Shown here piece after piece: positions 17,705-26,474 of a stretch of DNA of 64,000 nt (its first letter is position 1; each line of letters opens with the position of its first letter). Origin of the DNA: Pedobacter mucosus (lineage in GTDB: Bacteria > Bacteroidota > Bacteroidia > Sphingobacteriales > Sphingobacteriaceae); NCBI RefSeq assembly GCF_022200785.1, contig NZ_CP087585.1, positions 2,914,001 to 2,978,000 of the forward strand. The letters are read 5' to 3'. Made by a program: the position numbers and the translations under genes. The notes under the pieces are model-generated. The model saw only the letters and a program-made list of their open reading frames with translations, did not search any database and was not told where the DNA came from.

Positions 17705-17733
17705 CTTGATACCTGATACTAAATACTTGATAC
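17705..17733. repeat. Dispersed repeat GATACTAAATACTTGATAC upstream of the response regulator
   Basis: The core GATACTAAATACTTGATAC lies immediately before the response regulator start. The same core, in the same orientation relative to its gene, lies directly before the yebC start (minus strand, about 60222-60253). Confidence 0.7.
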
Positions 17734-17737
17734 CACA

Positions 17738-18415
17738 ATGAATGTACTTATAGTTGAGGATGAAAAAAGCCTGGCATTAGAAATGGATGAATTCTTAAGC
17801 AATGAGGGATTTATTGTTGAACATGCATGGAAAAAAGCATCGGCAGAAGAAAAGATTTTTGTAAACAATTACGACTTTATTTTACTGGATTTAGGTTTAC
17901 CTGATGGTGATGGTTTTGAAGTGTTAAAACAGTTAAAGAAGATGAAAGATCGTGACGATGCGGTAATTATCTTAACTGCTCGTAGCGCCGTTGATGATCG
18001 CATAAAAGGATTAGACGAGGGTGCTGATGATTATTTACCAAAACCTTTTTCGTTAAATGAACTTTTAGCTCGCATGCATGCCATTACGCGAAGAAAACAT
18101 AAGCTGGAAAAGAATGAAGTAAATATTCACGATTTTTTACTGAACATTCAAAATAGAACTGTTGCATTTGGTGAGGAAAGATTGAATTTAACAAAAAAAG
18201 AATATGAAATTTTCAACTATTTGGTGTTAAATAAAAATCGTGTGGTTTCTAGAATGAGTTTAACCGAACATGTTTGGGGAGATATTTTAGAGGTAAATTC
18301 AGATTCCAATTTTGTAGATGTGCATGTAAAAAACTTACGTAAAAAACTTGCGGCGTTAAGTCCGACGGATTGGTTCGAAACTGTTAGAAGTATTGGGTAT
18401 CGGATTAATTGTTAA
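17738..18415 (+). CDS. OmpR-family response regulator
   Basis: A 225-residue DNA-binding regulator. The receiver domain (1-115) has the acidic pair at residues 7-9 (VEDE), the phospho-acceptor Asp51 and the conserved Lys102 (LPKPF). The winged-helix output domain (about 125-225) ends with TVRSIGYRI. Its partner is the histidine kinase encoded 31 bases downstream. A dispersed palindromic repeat forms the leader immediately before the start codon. Confidence 0.95.
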   Translation: MNVLIVEDEKSLALEMDEFLSNEGFIVEHAWKKASAEEKIFVNNYDFILLDLGLPDGDGFEVLKQLKKMKDRDDAVIILTARSAVDDRIKGLDEGADDYLPKPFSLNELLARMHAITRRKHKLEKNEVNIHDFLLNIQNRTVAFGEERLNLTKKEYEIFNYLVLNKNRVVSRMSLTEHVWGDILEVNSDSNFVDVHVKNLRKKLAALSPTDWFETVRSIGYRINC

Positions 18416-18445
18416 CGCTTAGCTCGTTTTTATTTATTCTTATCG

Positions 18446-19750
18446 ATGAAATTACAGGTTAAGTTTTCATTATATAATTCAGTTACTAAAATCGCCATTG
18501 TGCTGGTATTAGGGGCAATAATTTTATTTTCGTTAGATAAACTTGCCTATAATCAACTTGATAATCGCTTACTAAAAAAGAAAAATAAAATTATTGAGCA
18601 CCTTAGTGATAATGAAATTGATAGCTTATTAAACAAACAGCAATCTTTTACAGATTATAATATTTTAAAGGAAGAATTTATCATACTTACTGATATTCCT
18701 GATAATCAGAAGGTTTCATTCCCGAAAATTTACACAGAGAAGAGGGAAATTGAGGGCGATGTTGAAGTTTACAGAATCTTAAACTATAAATTTAACTACC
18801 ATACAAATTGGTATAATTTAGAAATCGGTGAAACGATGACTTACCTCGATTCTATAAAAATTTCCATCCGTTTTTATATGCTGATTGTTCTGGTTGCGGC
18901 CCTACTGATTACGCTTATCGCTGACTATACTTTCTATAATTTTCTACTTAGGCCTTTTTACCTCATCATTGATAAGAAGATAAATTTGGTTGATGATCCT
19001 ACGCATTATAATTATGAAAATATCCCGACAAATACTGATGATTTTAAGATTCTAGACAACAGTGTAAACTCTCTAATGCGTAAAATAAATACGCTTTTTA
19101 GCTTAGAGAAGCAGTTTATCGCAAATGTATCTCATGAATTGCTAACACCAATTTCTATCCTTGGCACTCGTTTCGAGAACATGCTGAGTACTCCAAATAT
19201 TCCTATTGAACACGAAAATAAAATTTATGCTTCATTAAAAACATTAGGTAGATTAAAGGTGATTATTAACAGTTTATTACTGATATCAAAAGTAGAAAAT
19301 AATCAATATCTAAAAACGGAAGAAATAAATTTAAAGGAAGAAATTGAAGATATTTTCGAAGATTTAGAAGATCGGATAGCCGCAAAAAATATTAATTACA
19401 ATACCAATCTTCAAAATAATTTCACTTTTACAGGCAACAAAGCGCTTGTCCATACACTACTGATCAATATCATAAATAATGCAATAAAGTATAATGTTGA
19501 TGGAGGTATGTTAACTATTGAAGGCCAATCGAAACAAGAGAAATATATACTCAGCATCAGCGATACAGGATTAGGAATGAGTAAAGACTTATTAGAAAAT
19601 GCATTTGATAGGTTTAAACGTGGAAATACTGACGAAAATGGCTTTGGATTAGGATTAGCAATTGTCCAAAGTATTGCTAAATTCCATAAAATTGAAATCG
19701 ATATTAAATCAGAAGAAAATAAGGGCACTATAATTTCTTTAACTTTTTAA
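18446..19750 (+). CDS. Sensor histidine kinase
   Basis: A 434-residue inner-membrane kinase partner of the preceding response regulator. Membrane segments at about residues 15-31 and 143-165 enclose a periplasmic sensor region of about 110 residues with no recognised fold. His230 in FIANVSHELLTP is the phosphorylated histidine, and the ATPase domain shows NAIKYN, DTGLGM and GFGLGLAIV. The signal sensed is unknown. The 7TM receptor gene follows on the same strand after 69 bases. Confidence 0.93.
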   Translation: MKLQVKFSLYNSVTKIAIVLVLGAIILFSLDKLAYNQLDNRLLKKKNKIIEHLSDNEIDSLLNKQQSFTDYNILKEEFIILTDIPDNQKVSFPKIYTEKREIEGDVEVYRILNYKFNYHTNWYNLEIGETMTYLDSIKISIRFYMLIVLVAALLITLIADYTFYNFLLRPFYLIIDKKINLVDDPTHYNYENIPTNTDDFKILDNSVNSLMRKINTLFSLEKQFIANVSHELLTPISILGTRFENMLSTPNIPIEHENKIYASLKTLGRLKVIINSLLLISKVENNQYLKTEEINLKEEIEDIFEDLEDRIAAKNINYNTNLQNNFTFTGNKALVHTLLINIINNAIKYNVDGGMLTIEGQSKQEKYILSISDTGLGMSKDLLENAFDRFKRGNTDENGFGLGLAIVQSIAKFHKIEIDIKSEENKGTIISLTF

Positions 19751-19799
19751 AATGAAATTTGTATGATCTCGCTATAAAGAATGAACTAGTTCAAATTAG

Positions 19800-19807
19800 T
19801 ACATTTG
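19800..19807 (+). promoter_or_regulatory. Candidate -7 element (TACATTTG) for the 7TM-IS1595 receptor gene
   Basis: TACATTTG is a perfect TAnnTTTG match 12 bases before the preferred ATG at 19820 and 6 bases before an alternative ATG at 19814, so the transcript may be leaderless or nearly so. No TTG box at 17-23 bases is visible. Confidence 0.5.
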
Positions 19808-19819
19808 CGGGTGATGTGC

Positions 19820-21715
19820 ATGTCCCTAAATTTTAAGAATTTTCTTTTAATTATTTCTTTTGTTACCCTTTCTTTTTCTGAATTAAGGGCACAGAAACCT
19901 GTGGAAATGCAGGATTCTATTCCACAACATATTTTTACGTTCAAAGAAATTGAAGTGATTGAAGATGCAGATGCAAATCTTTCGATTAACGACATTAAAA
20001 GCGAAAAATTTAATAAGGTGTTTGAAGCGAGTAAAAGCAGTACGCCTCAAACTAAAAAACTTAACAAAATTTATTGGTTTAGAATAAAAATTAAGCAAAA
20101 CGATTTAACAGAAAAACCTTTTATTTTAGAGTTTTTCGATCAAACTATAGATCACATTACAGCTTATATACCGCAAAAAAATAATAAATTTAAGGAAGTT
20201 GATTTGGGAGATGCCAACCCATTTAATAAAAGGTTAATCCATCATAAAAATTTTGAAATTCCTTTAGAAAACTATGGTAATGAAACAAAGACTTATTATT
20301 TTAAAATAAGCTCTTCACAAATATCTGATGTAATTATTGTACTTCGGTCGGCAGAATGGTTCATTTCTTATGCTTTGAATGAATATTTTTATTTTGGCAT
20401 TTTTTACGGAATGATTCTGGTTTTTAGTTTCTATAACCTGATTATGTTTATTGCCGTTCGGCAAAAGCAATATTTATACTATGTTTTATATAATTTAAGT
20501 GTTGGTTTTTTTGAATTAAGTACAGATGGAATGGCCTACCAATATCTCTGGCCAAATGCACCGGCATGGAATCAAATAGCGTACGCCTTTGCGCTTTGCG
20601 CCACCAGTATTTTCGCACTTTTATTTACTAGAGAATTGCTGTTTGTTAAGGCAAAAGCTTCTAGACTGAATCAGTTAATTATTGGTATAATTATCCTTCG
20701 TGCTGCATTTTTCATTTACTGCTTTCTCTTCGATCAAAATTTATTTAGCTATAAGTTTATTGATGCAATACCACTTTTCGTTGCCTTTTTTACAGGAGTT
20801 TATATTTATAAAGCTGGGTTCCAACCGGCTCGTTTTTTCGTTGTAGGCTATAGTTTCCTATTCGCAGGCTTCACACTAAAATTCTTGATTATGCTTGGCT
20901 TAGGATGGCTAAATTTTGGTGTGTTTACTTATTATAGCTTGAGTTTCTGTTTCATTTTAGAGATGGTTTTTTTATCATTTGCTATAGGCGATAAGGTTCG
21001 CATTTTGAAAATGAAAAAGGACAAAGCCCAACAAAAAATTATTCAGCAAATGGCTATCAATGCAAAACTAAAAGATAGCTTAAATGAAGAATTAGAAATT
21101 AAAGTTGAAGAACGAACTCGCGAAGTTTACCATAAATCCTTAATCATTGAAAGCAAAAATCAAGCTCTAGAGGAAGTTAATTCCTTATTGCAACAGCAGG
21201 CTGAAGAGATATCGAGAATGAATGTTTTGTTGGAGCAAGACAATGAAGAACTGCAAACCAGTGTAGAAAAAGTTACGCGTAATCGGGTAATGGATATTGA
21301 AGTTGATTTTGAGGAATTCAGTAAAATTTATCCTGATAAGGAAACATGTTATGAATTTTTGGCAGAATTAAAGTGGAACTCGGGTTACCACTGTAGAAAA
21401 TGCAGCAACGATAATTTCTTTAATGGCCACATTTTATATAGTCGCCGTTGCAGCAAATGTGGTTATGAAGAATCTGTAACCACTTATACAATATTTCATA
21501 ATACCAGGATTCCAATTAACAAAGCATTCTATATGATCTTTTTACTTTACTCTTCTAAAGGCAAAATCTCATCGCATAAGTTATCAGAATTATTGTCGAT
21601 AAGGCAAAGTACTTGCTGGACATACAGTACCCGAATCAAAAAAGTGATGGATGACCGAAAGAAAATCTTAAAAAAGACTGGCACAAATGGCTGGAGCCAG
21701 CTGGTTGTAGAGTAA
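19820..21715 (+). CDS. 7TMR-DISM receptor fused to IS1595-type zinc-ribbon/HTH domain
   Basis: A 631-residue membrane protein with an unusual domain order. After a signal peptide (about 1-25) come an extracytoplasmic beta-rich domain (about 35-185, DISMED2-like), seven membrane segments (about 189-391, 7TMR-DISM type), a long coiled coil (about 397-500), and a C-terminal domain (505-631). That last domain carries CxxC pairs at residues 525/528 and 544/547, then TTYTIFHNTRIPINKAFYM and a helix-turn-helix-like tail. It matches the zinc ribbon plus HTH of IS1595-family transposases but stops before the catalytic DDE domain. It precedes a susC/susD pair, so a membrane-bound transcription regulator is a plausible inference. 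Confidence 0.82.
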   Translation: MSLNFKNFLLIISFVTLSFSELRAQKPVEMQDSIPQHIFTFKEIEVIEDADANLSINDIKSEKFNKVFEASKSSTPQTKKLNKIYWFRIKIKQNDLTEKPFILEFFDQTIDHITAYIPQKNNKFKEVDLGDANPFNKRLIHHKNFEIPLENYGNETKTYYFKISSSQISDVIIVLRSAEWFISYALNEYFYFGIFYGMILVFSFYNLIMFIAVRQKQYLYYVLYNLSVGFFELSTDGMAYQYLWPNAPAWNQIAYAFALCATSIFALLFTRELLFVKAKASRLNQLIIGIIILRAAFFIYCFLFDQNLFSYKFIDAIPLFVAFFTGVYIYKAGFQPARFFVVGYSFLFAGFTLKFLIMLGLGWLNFGVFTYYSLSFCFILEMVFLSFAIGDKVRILKMKKDKAQQKIIQQMAINAKLKDSLNEELEIKVEERTREVYHKSLIIESKNQALEEVNSLLQQQAEEISRMNVLLEQDNEELQTSVEKVTRNRVMDIEVDFEEFSKIYPDKETCYEFLAELKWNSGYHCRKCSNDNFFNGHILYSRRCSKCGYEESVTTYTIFHNTRIPINKAFYMIFLLYSSKGKISSHKLSELLSIRQSTCWTYSTRIKKVMDDRKKILKKTGTNGWSQLVVE

Positions 21716-21939
21716 CTAATGTTTTTTAAAAGTCAAACTCTATAATTAAACTATCTTTTTCTACAAAAATATATAGGTATTTAAGCGTATCAAAATCTTG
21801 ATAGCGAATGCTCCATTATCTCCCTTAAATGCTGATAATCAACCTTCAACCTGTAGAATAAACTACGGTACTGAAGCGTATTAAAATTTTCGCAAGGTAT
21901 TAATTATCAATATATTACGGTAAAATAATTTGCAGAAAC
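21716..21939 (+). other. Control region between receptor gene and susC, with direct repeats
   Basis: No gene is visible in this AT-rich region. It contains two copies of AAGCGTATYAAAATY at 21783-21797 and 21874-21888, 91 bases apart, both upstream of the susC promoter. They are candidate regulator sites, possibly for the upstream fusion protein; that link is inference. Confidence 0.4.
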
Positions 21940-21972
21940 TTTGCTTTTAACGTTAAATGAGTGTTAACTTTG
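21940..21972 (+). promoter_or_regulatory. Promoter for the first susC (TTTG-N21-TAACTTTG)
   Basis: TTTG at 21940-21943, a 21-base spacer and TAACTTTG at 21965-21972 match the Bacteroidota promoter consensus well. It lies inside the longest possible reading frame, which supports placing the susC start downstream at 22002. Confidence 0.75.
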
Positions 21973-22001
21973 CTGTCTATAATATAATCAAATCAAAAAT
22001 T

Positions 22002-24923
22002 ATGAGAAGAAAGTTTACATTACTTATAGTGTGTATGCTATGTGGAATCTCTTGGGGTTGGGCACAGGATGTAACTATAAAAGGTCTGGTAAAAGACCAA
22101 AAAGGCTTACCACTCCCTGGCGTTTCGGTTAAAGTAAAAGGTTCAAACCAAGGAGCCTCAACTGCAGATAACGGATCGTACAGCATTACGGCTCCGAAAG
22201 ATGCCGTATTGGAATTTACTTTTATTGGTTTCAAAACAATAGAAGAATCAATTAACAATCGCACCACAATCACAGTAACCATGACAGATGATAACCAACA
22301 ACTAAATGAGGTTGTGGTGATTGGTTATGGTACTACTACTAAAAAGGATTTAACAACAGCTGTGGTTTCCATATCATCTAAGGATATTGAAAACCAGCCA
22401 ATAACTAATCCACTTCAAGCAATCCAAGGTAGAGCAGCTGGCGTTCAGATCTCCTCACAATCAGGAAAACCTGGTGCTGGAATTTCGGTAACGATTCGTG
22501 GTAATACTTCTATCAACGCATCAAATAGCCCTTTATATGTTATTGATGGTGTTACTTCAAGAGATGCAAGTTTTTTAAGTCCGAATGATATCGAAAGTTT
22601 AACCATTTTAAAAGATGCATCCGCTGCAGCTATTTATGGTTCAAGTGGTGCAAACGGTGTAATTTTAATCACCACAAAAAAGGGTTCATCAGATAAAATT
22701 AGGGTTGCCTTTAATGCTTTTACGGGCTTCTCTAATTTATGGCAGAAACAAGATGTTTTGAATAAAGATCAGTACGTTGCTTTAATGTCTGAGTTGAAAT
22801 ATGATGTTGCCGGTTTAGGAAATCAAAACACCGATTGGCAAGATTTAGCTTTTGGCACAGGAACACAAAACAGTTATCAGGCATCTGTTTCTGGTGGCAT
22901 AAAAGGCGGAGTTTATTCCTTTTCTACGGGATATCAGCAAGACAAAGGCGTGGTCGATCCGGCGCAATTAGATAAATATACAGCCCATTTTAATGGATCT
23001 CAAAGCATTACAAGCTGGTTAAAATTATCTGCAAATGCGGCTTTAACCCAAAGTAATTCTATTGATGTAAGTGATAATAACAACGGTGCAAGAGGCGGAA
23101 CAATTTTATCTGCGCTAACTACGCCACCTACTATCGGCATTTATGCTGCCAATGGAACCTATGCTTTTAACCCTTACAAAGGTGGATCTGAAAACCCAGT
23201 TGCGAATGCTTTTGCGGCAAAAAATAGCAATAGAAATTTTAGGTTTTTAGGTGCTTTCGCTGCAGAAGTGAATTTCACAAAAAACTTCTCTTTCAAATCT
23301 AGCATCAGTACAAACAATAACGACAACCGATATTCGTATTTTATCGATCCTTATTCTACTGATTATGGTAGAGCACAAAAAGGGGTTAGAAATGCAAATA
23401 GAAGTACTGATCGCGTTTGGTTAAATGAAAATATTTTTAACTATAACAAAACTTGGGGGAAAAATGCATTCACAGCTACTGGTGGTATGACTTTACAAGA
23501 ATCTAAATATTACTATTTGGGTTATAACGAACAGAATTTCTTGGATGCCAGTGGAACGTTATTAACAAGGGGAACATCGATCCCAAACCAATTACCTACA
23601 GTTTCGCAATGGAGTAAACGCTCGTATTTAGCTCGTGTAACTTATGCATATGATAGTAAATATTTGTTCAGCACTAACTTCAGAGCAGATGGTTCATCTC
23701 GTTTCGGTCCTGATAATAGATATGGATACTTTCCTTCTGCATCGGTTGGATGGAGAATTTCTGGCGAAAACTTTTTAAAAGATGTTAAAGCCATTAACGA
23801 TTTAAAATTAAGGGCAAGTTGGGGTAAAGTTGGTAATGATGAAGGTATTGGAGATTATTCATATCTAGAATTATATTCGCCGACAGCTCAAGGATCATAT
23901 CTTTTATCACAATTGCAAAATTCTTCACTTAAATGGGAAGAAACTACGCAAACTAATATTGGTTTAGATTTATCGATGTTTAACAGTCGCATTGTATTTA
24001 CTGCTGATGCCTATTTAAAAAAGACAAAGGATTTATTGATCAATCAACCGCTTCCAAATTCGACAGGATTTAGCAGTATTCCTGCCAACGTTGGTAACAT
24101 GGAAAACAAAGGTTTGGAATTTGTTTTATCAACCAAAAATATTATTGGTGATAAATTTACCTGGAGCACAGATTTAAACTTTTCCTTAAATAGAAATAAA
24201 GTAACAAGTTTAGGAACAAAAGTAGAATCTATTTCTTTTGGTGGAATTTATGAGCGTGATGCAGCAATCAGGGTTTTACCTGGTCGCCCTTTAGGAAGTT
24301 TCTTTGGTTATGTGGCTAACGGTGTTGATCCTCAAACTGGAAACATTGCTTATGCTGATTTAAACAACAACGGTATTACGGGTTCTGATGATCCTGCTGA
24401 CAGAACATTTATCGGTTCCGCTCAACCAAAATTTACTTATGGTTTTAACAATACTTTTACCTATCAAAACTTTGGGTTAAACTTCTTGTTTCAAGGTGTT
24501 CAAGGAAACCAGATGTTTAATGCTTCAAGAATGGAGTTAGAAGGAATGAACGATTCTAAAAATCAATCAACAGTAGTTTTAGATAGATGGACAACTCCTG
24601 GTCAAATTACCAGCGTACCAAAAGCGATCAGAGATAATACATCAAATACGCTTACGTCAAGCCGTTTTGTAGAAGATGGATCTTATCTCCGTTTAAAAAC
24701 AGCAACGCTATCTTATAACTTTGGATCAATGAGTTTAGGAAAATTAAAAATGAGCAAAGTTATGCTTTATGCAACCGGCTATAACTTATTAACTTTTACT
24801 AAATACACTGGTTTAGATCCCGAAGTAAATGTAAATAGTGCCAATGGACCAGCAATGGGAATCGATTATGGTACATATCCTCAATCTAGAACATTTTTAT
24901 TCGGTGTTAACGTAGGCTTTTAA
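22002..24923 (+). CDS. SusC/RagA-family TonB-linked outer membrane transporter (locus 1)
   Basis: A 973-residue TonB-dependent outer membrane importer of glycans. Signal peptide (1-22, ending GWAQ), carboxypeptidase-like regulatory domain (about 25-100), TonB-dependent plug (about 115-230) with VIDGVTSRDASFLSPNDIE, and a 22-strand barrel. The SusC pattern SLTILKDASAAAIYG is present. An upstream frame reaches 21957, but a clear promoter lies inside it, so ATG 22002 is used. It pairs with SusD 11 bases downstream. Confidence 0.95.
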   Translation: MRRKFTLLIVCMLCGISWGWAQDVTIKGLVKDQKGLPLPGVSVKVKGSNQGASTADNGSYSITAPKDAVLEFTFIGFKTIEESINNRTTITVTMTDDNQQLNEVVVIGYGTTTKKDLTTAVVSISSKDIENQPITNPLQAIQGRAAGVQISSQSGKPGAGISVTIRGNTSINASNSPLYVIDGVTSRDASFLSPNDIESLTILKDASAAAIYGSSGANGVILITTKKGSSDKIRVAFNAFTGFSNLWQKQDVLNKDQYVALMSELKYDVAGLGNQNTDWQDLAFGTGTQNSYQASVSGGIKGGVYSFSTGYQQDKGVVDPAQLDKYTAHFNGSQSITSWLKLSANAALTQSNSIDVSDNNNGARGGTILSALTTPPTIGIYAANGTYAFNPYKGGSENPVANAFAAKNSNRNFRFLGAFAAEVNFTKNFSFKSSISTNNNDNRYSYFIDPYSTDYGRAQKGVRNANRSTDRVWLNENIFNYNKTWGKNAFTATGGMTLQESKYYYLGYNEQNFLDASGTLLTRGTSIPNQLPTVSQWSKRSYLARVTYAYDSKYLFSTNFRADGSSRFGPDNRYGYFPSASVGWRISGENFLKDVKAINDLKLRASWGKVGNDEGIGDYSYLELYSPTAQGSYLLSQLQNSSLKWEETTQTNIGLDLSMFNSRIVFTADAYLKKTKDLLINQPLPNSTGFSSIPANVGNMENKGLEFVLSTKNIIGDKFTWSTDLNFSLNRNKVTSLGTKVESISFGGIYERDAAIRVLPGRPLGSFFGYVANGVDPQTGNIAYADLNNNGITGSDDPADRTFIGSAQPKFTYGFNNTFTYQNFGLNFLFQGVQGNQMFNASRMELEGMNDSKNQSTVVLDRWTTPGQITSVPKAIRDNTSNTLTSSRFVEDGSYLRLKTATLSYNFGSMSLGKLKMSKVMLYATGYNLLTFTKYTGLDPEVNVNSANGPAMGIDYGTYPQSRTFLFGVNVGF

Positions 24924-24934
24924 TCTATACAAAG

Positions 24935-26350
24935 ATGAAACTAAAAATATATTCATTAATAATATTTAGCAGCGTTACTTTATTATTAAGTAGCTGCAAG
25001 AAAGATTTTTTGGAGCAAACTCCAATTACTCAAGTTGGTCCTGACGTTGCATTTGCTGATGCAGCTGCTGCTGAAAAACTAATCCAAGGTGCTTACGATG
25101 GCATGTATAACGATTTCCATATTTGGGATTATATGACCAATGGCGATGTTAGAGCAGATAATGCTTATGCTGGCGGCGATAATGCAGCAAATATTCAACT
25201 AGATTTATTTACGCCAAATTCTACTAATGGTAATGTTGGCAGGGATTGGAATTCGTTATATAGCGATATAAAAAATTGCAATCTTATTCTAAGTAATGTT
25301 CCAAATATTGCTGATCCGAAGTTGGATATAAATGATAGAAGAAAGCAAATTTTAGCTGAAGCAAGCATTTTAAGAGCGTACATGTATTTTAATTTAGTAC
25401 GCACTTGGGGTTCAGTTCCATTGGTTTTAAAAGTTCCTTCAAATGAAGCGGAATTTTATCCAGCAAAAGCAAGTGTTGATGCGATTTATGCACAGATAAT
25501 ACTTGATTTACAATATGGTGTTTTAAATGCCCGCAGCACAGCGCCAACTAAAGGGATTATGACTAAAGGAATAGCTAATGCTTTTTTAGCGAAAGTTTAT
25601 GCTTCAATTGCTACTCCAGATTGGACAAAAGTAAGCACATATGCTGATGCAGTAATTGGAGGTGGTTATAGTTTGGTATCTAATTACGATTTCCTTTGGG
25701 ATGCTAACCATAAAAATAACTCGGAAGCCATTTGGGAAATGCAATACGATGGCTACGGTGGTTTACATGGTAACTGGATGCCTAGTGTTTTGGTAGGAAC
25801 GGGCTGGAAAAGGTTTAGTACGCCAACCAACGATTTAGCCAGAGCTTTTGATTCTGCGGGAGACGCAATTCGTAAAGCATCAAGTATAAAATTTAATAAT
25901 GTAGTTTCTGAAGGTTGGAGTGACGCTTACTGGACAAAAGCAAATTATCCGTACATAAATAAATATCGTGCTGATGATAAATCTGACAATTACATTTTAA
26001 GATTAGCCGATCTAATTTTGCTAAAAGCTGAAGCTTTAAATGAATTGAGTGGATCGGGTTGGTCTGCCGCTGCTCCTTTGGTAAATCAAATTCGTAGTCG
26101 GGTTGGTTTAGCTGCAACAACAGCAAATAACCAGGCTGCAATGCGCTTAGCCATAGAAAACGAACGTCGTTTAGAATTAGCTTTTGAAGGACATCGTTAT
26201 TACGATTTATTAAGAACAAATAGGGTTATGCCGGTTATGAATGCGCAAACTGATGGTGCTGGAGCTAATCTAAATTATAATGTTACGGCTGCGAAATTAT
26301 ACTTTCCAATCCCTCAAGACGAGTTAGACAAAAACCCTAACGTACGTTAG
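24935..26350 (+). CDS. SusD/RagB-family glycan-binding lipoprotein (locus 1)
   Basis: A 471-residue surface lipoprotein that captures glycans and closes the SusC pore. The lipobox LLSSC places the acylated cysteine at residue 21, followed by KKDFLEQTP typical of SusD. TPR-like helices follow, with the conserved ILAEASILRAYMYFNLVR and a C-terminal ERRLELAFEGHRYYDLLR. It is co-transcribed with susC. The bound glycan is unknown; the downstream GH30 suggests beta-glucan. Confidence 0.94.
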   Translation: MKLKIYSLIIFSSVTLLLSSCKKDFLEQTPITQVGPDVAFADAAAAEKLIQGAYDGMYNDFHIWDYMTNGDVRADNAYAGGDNAANIQLDLFTPNSTNGNVGRDWNSLYSDIKNCNLILSNVPNIADPKLDINDRRKQILAEASILRAYMYFNLVRTWGSVPLVLKVPSNEAEFYPAKASVDAIYAQIILDLQYGVLNARSTAPTKGIMTKGIANAFLAKVYASIATPDWTKVSTYADAVIGGGYSLVSNYDFLWDANHKNNSEAIWEMQYDGYGGLHGNWMPSVLVGTGWKRFSTPTNDLARAFDSAGDAIRKASSIKFNNVVSEGWSDAYWTKANYPYINKYRADDKSDNYILRLADLILLKAEALNELSGSGWSAAAPLVNQIRSRVGLAATTANNQAAMRLAIENERRLELAFEGHRYYDLLRTNRVMPVMNAQTDGAGANLNYNVTAAKLYFPIPQDELDKNPNVR

Positions 26351-26383
26351 TTGATGCAAATGTTGATAGGGAAATAGAAAGCG

Positions 26384-26426
26384 GGAAATAGGTAATAGAC
26401 TGGATTAAAATCTATTCCCTATTTCC
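26384..26426. repeat. Inverted repeat between susD and GH30 genes
   Basis: The left arm, 26384-26399 (GGAAATAGGTAATAGA), and right arm, 26411-26426, match at 15 of 16 positions. The flanks repeat TTCCC/TTTCC motifs. No T-run follows, so it is more likely a dispersed repeat or RNA-processing hairpin than a terminator. Confidence 0.6.
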
Positions 26427-26474
26427 TATTCCTAATTCCCTCATTTCCCATTTCCTCTTAAACATAAAAAACTG

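Noticed and set aside
19820..21715. An insertion sequence of the IS1595 family
   Set aside because: Only the zinc-ribbon/HTH region is present, fused in frame to a receptor; there is no DDE domain, terminal inverted repeat or target duplication.
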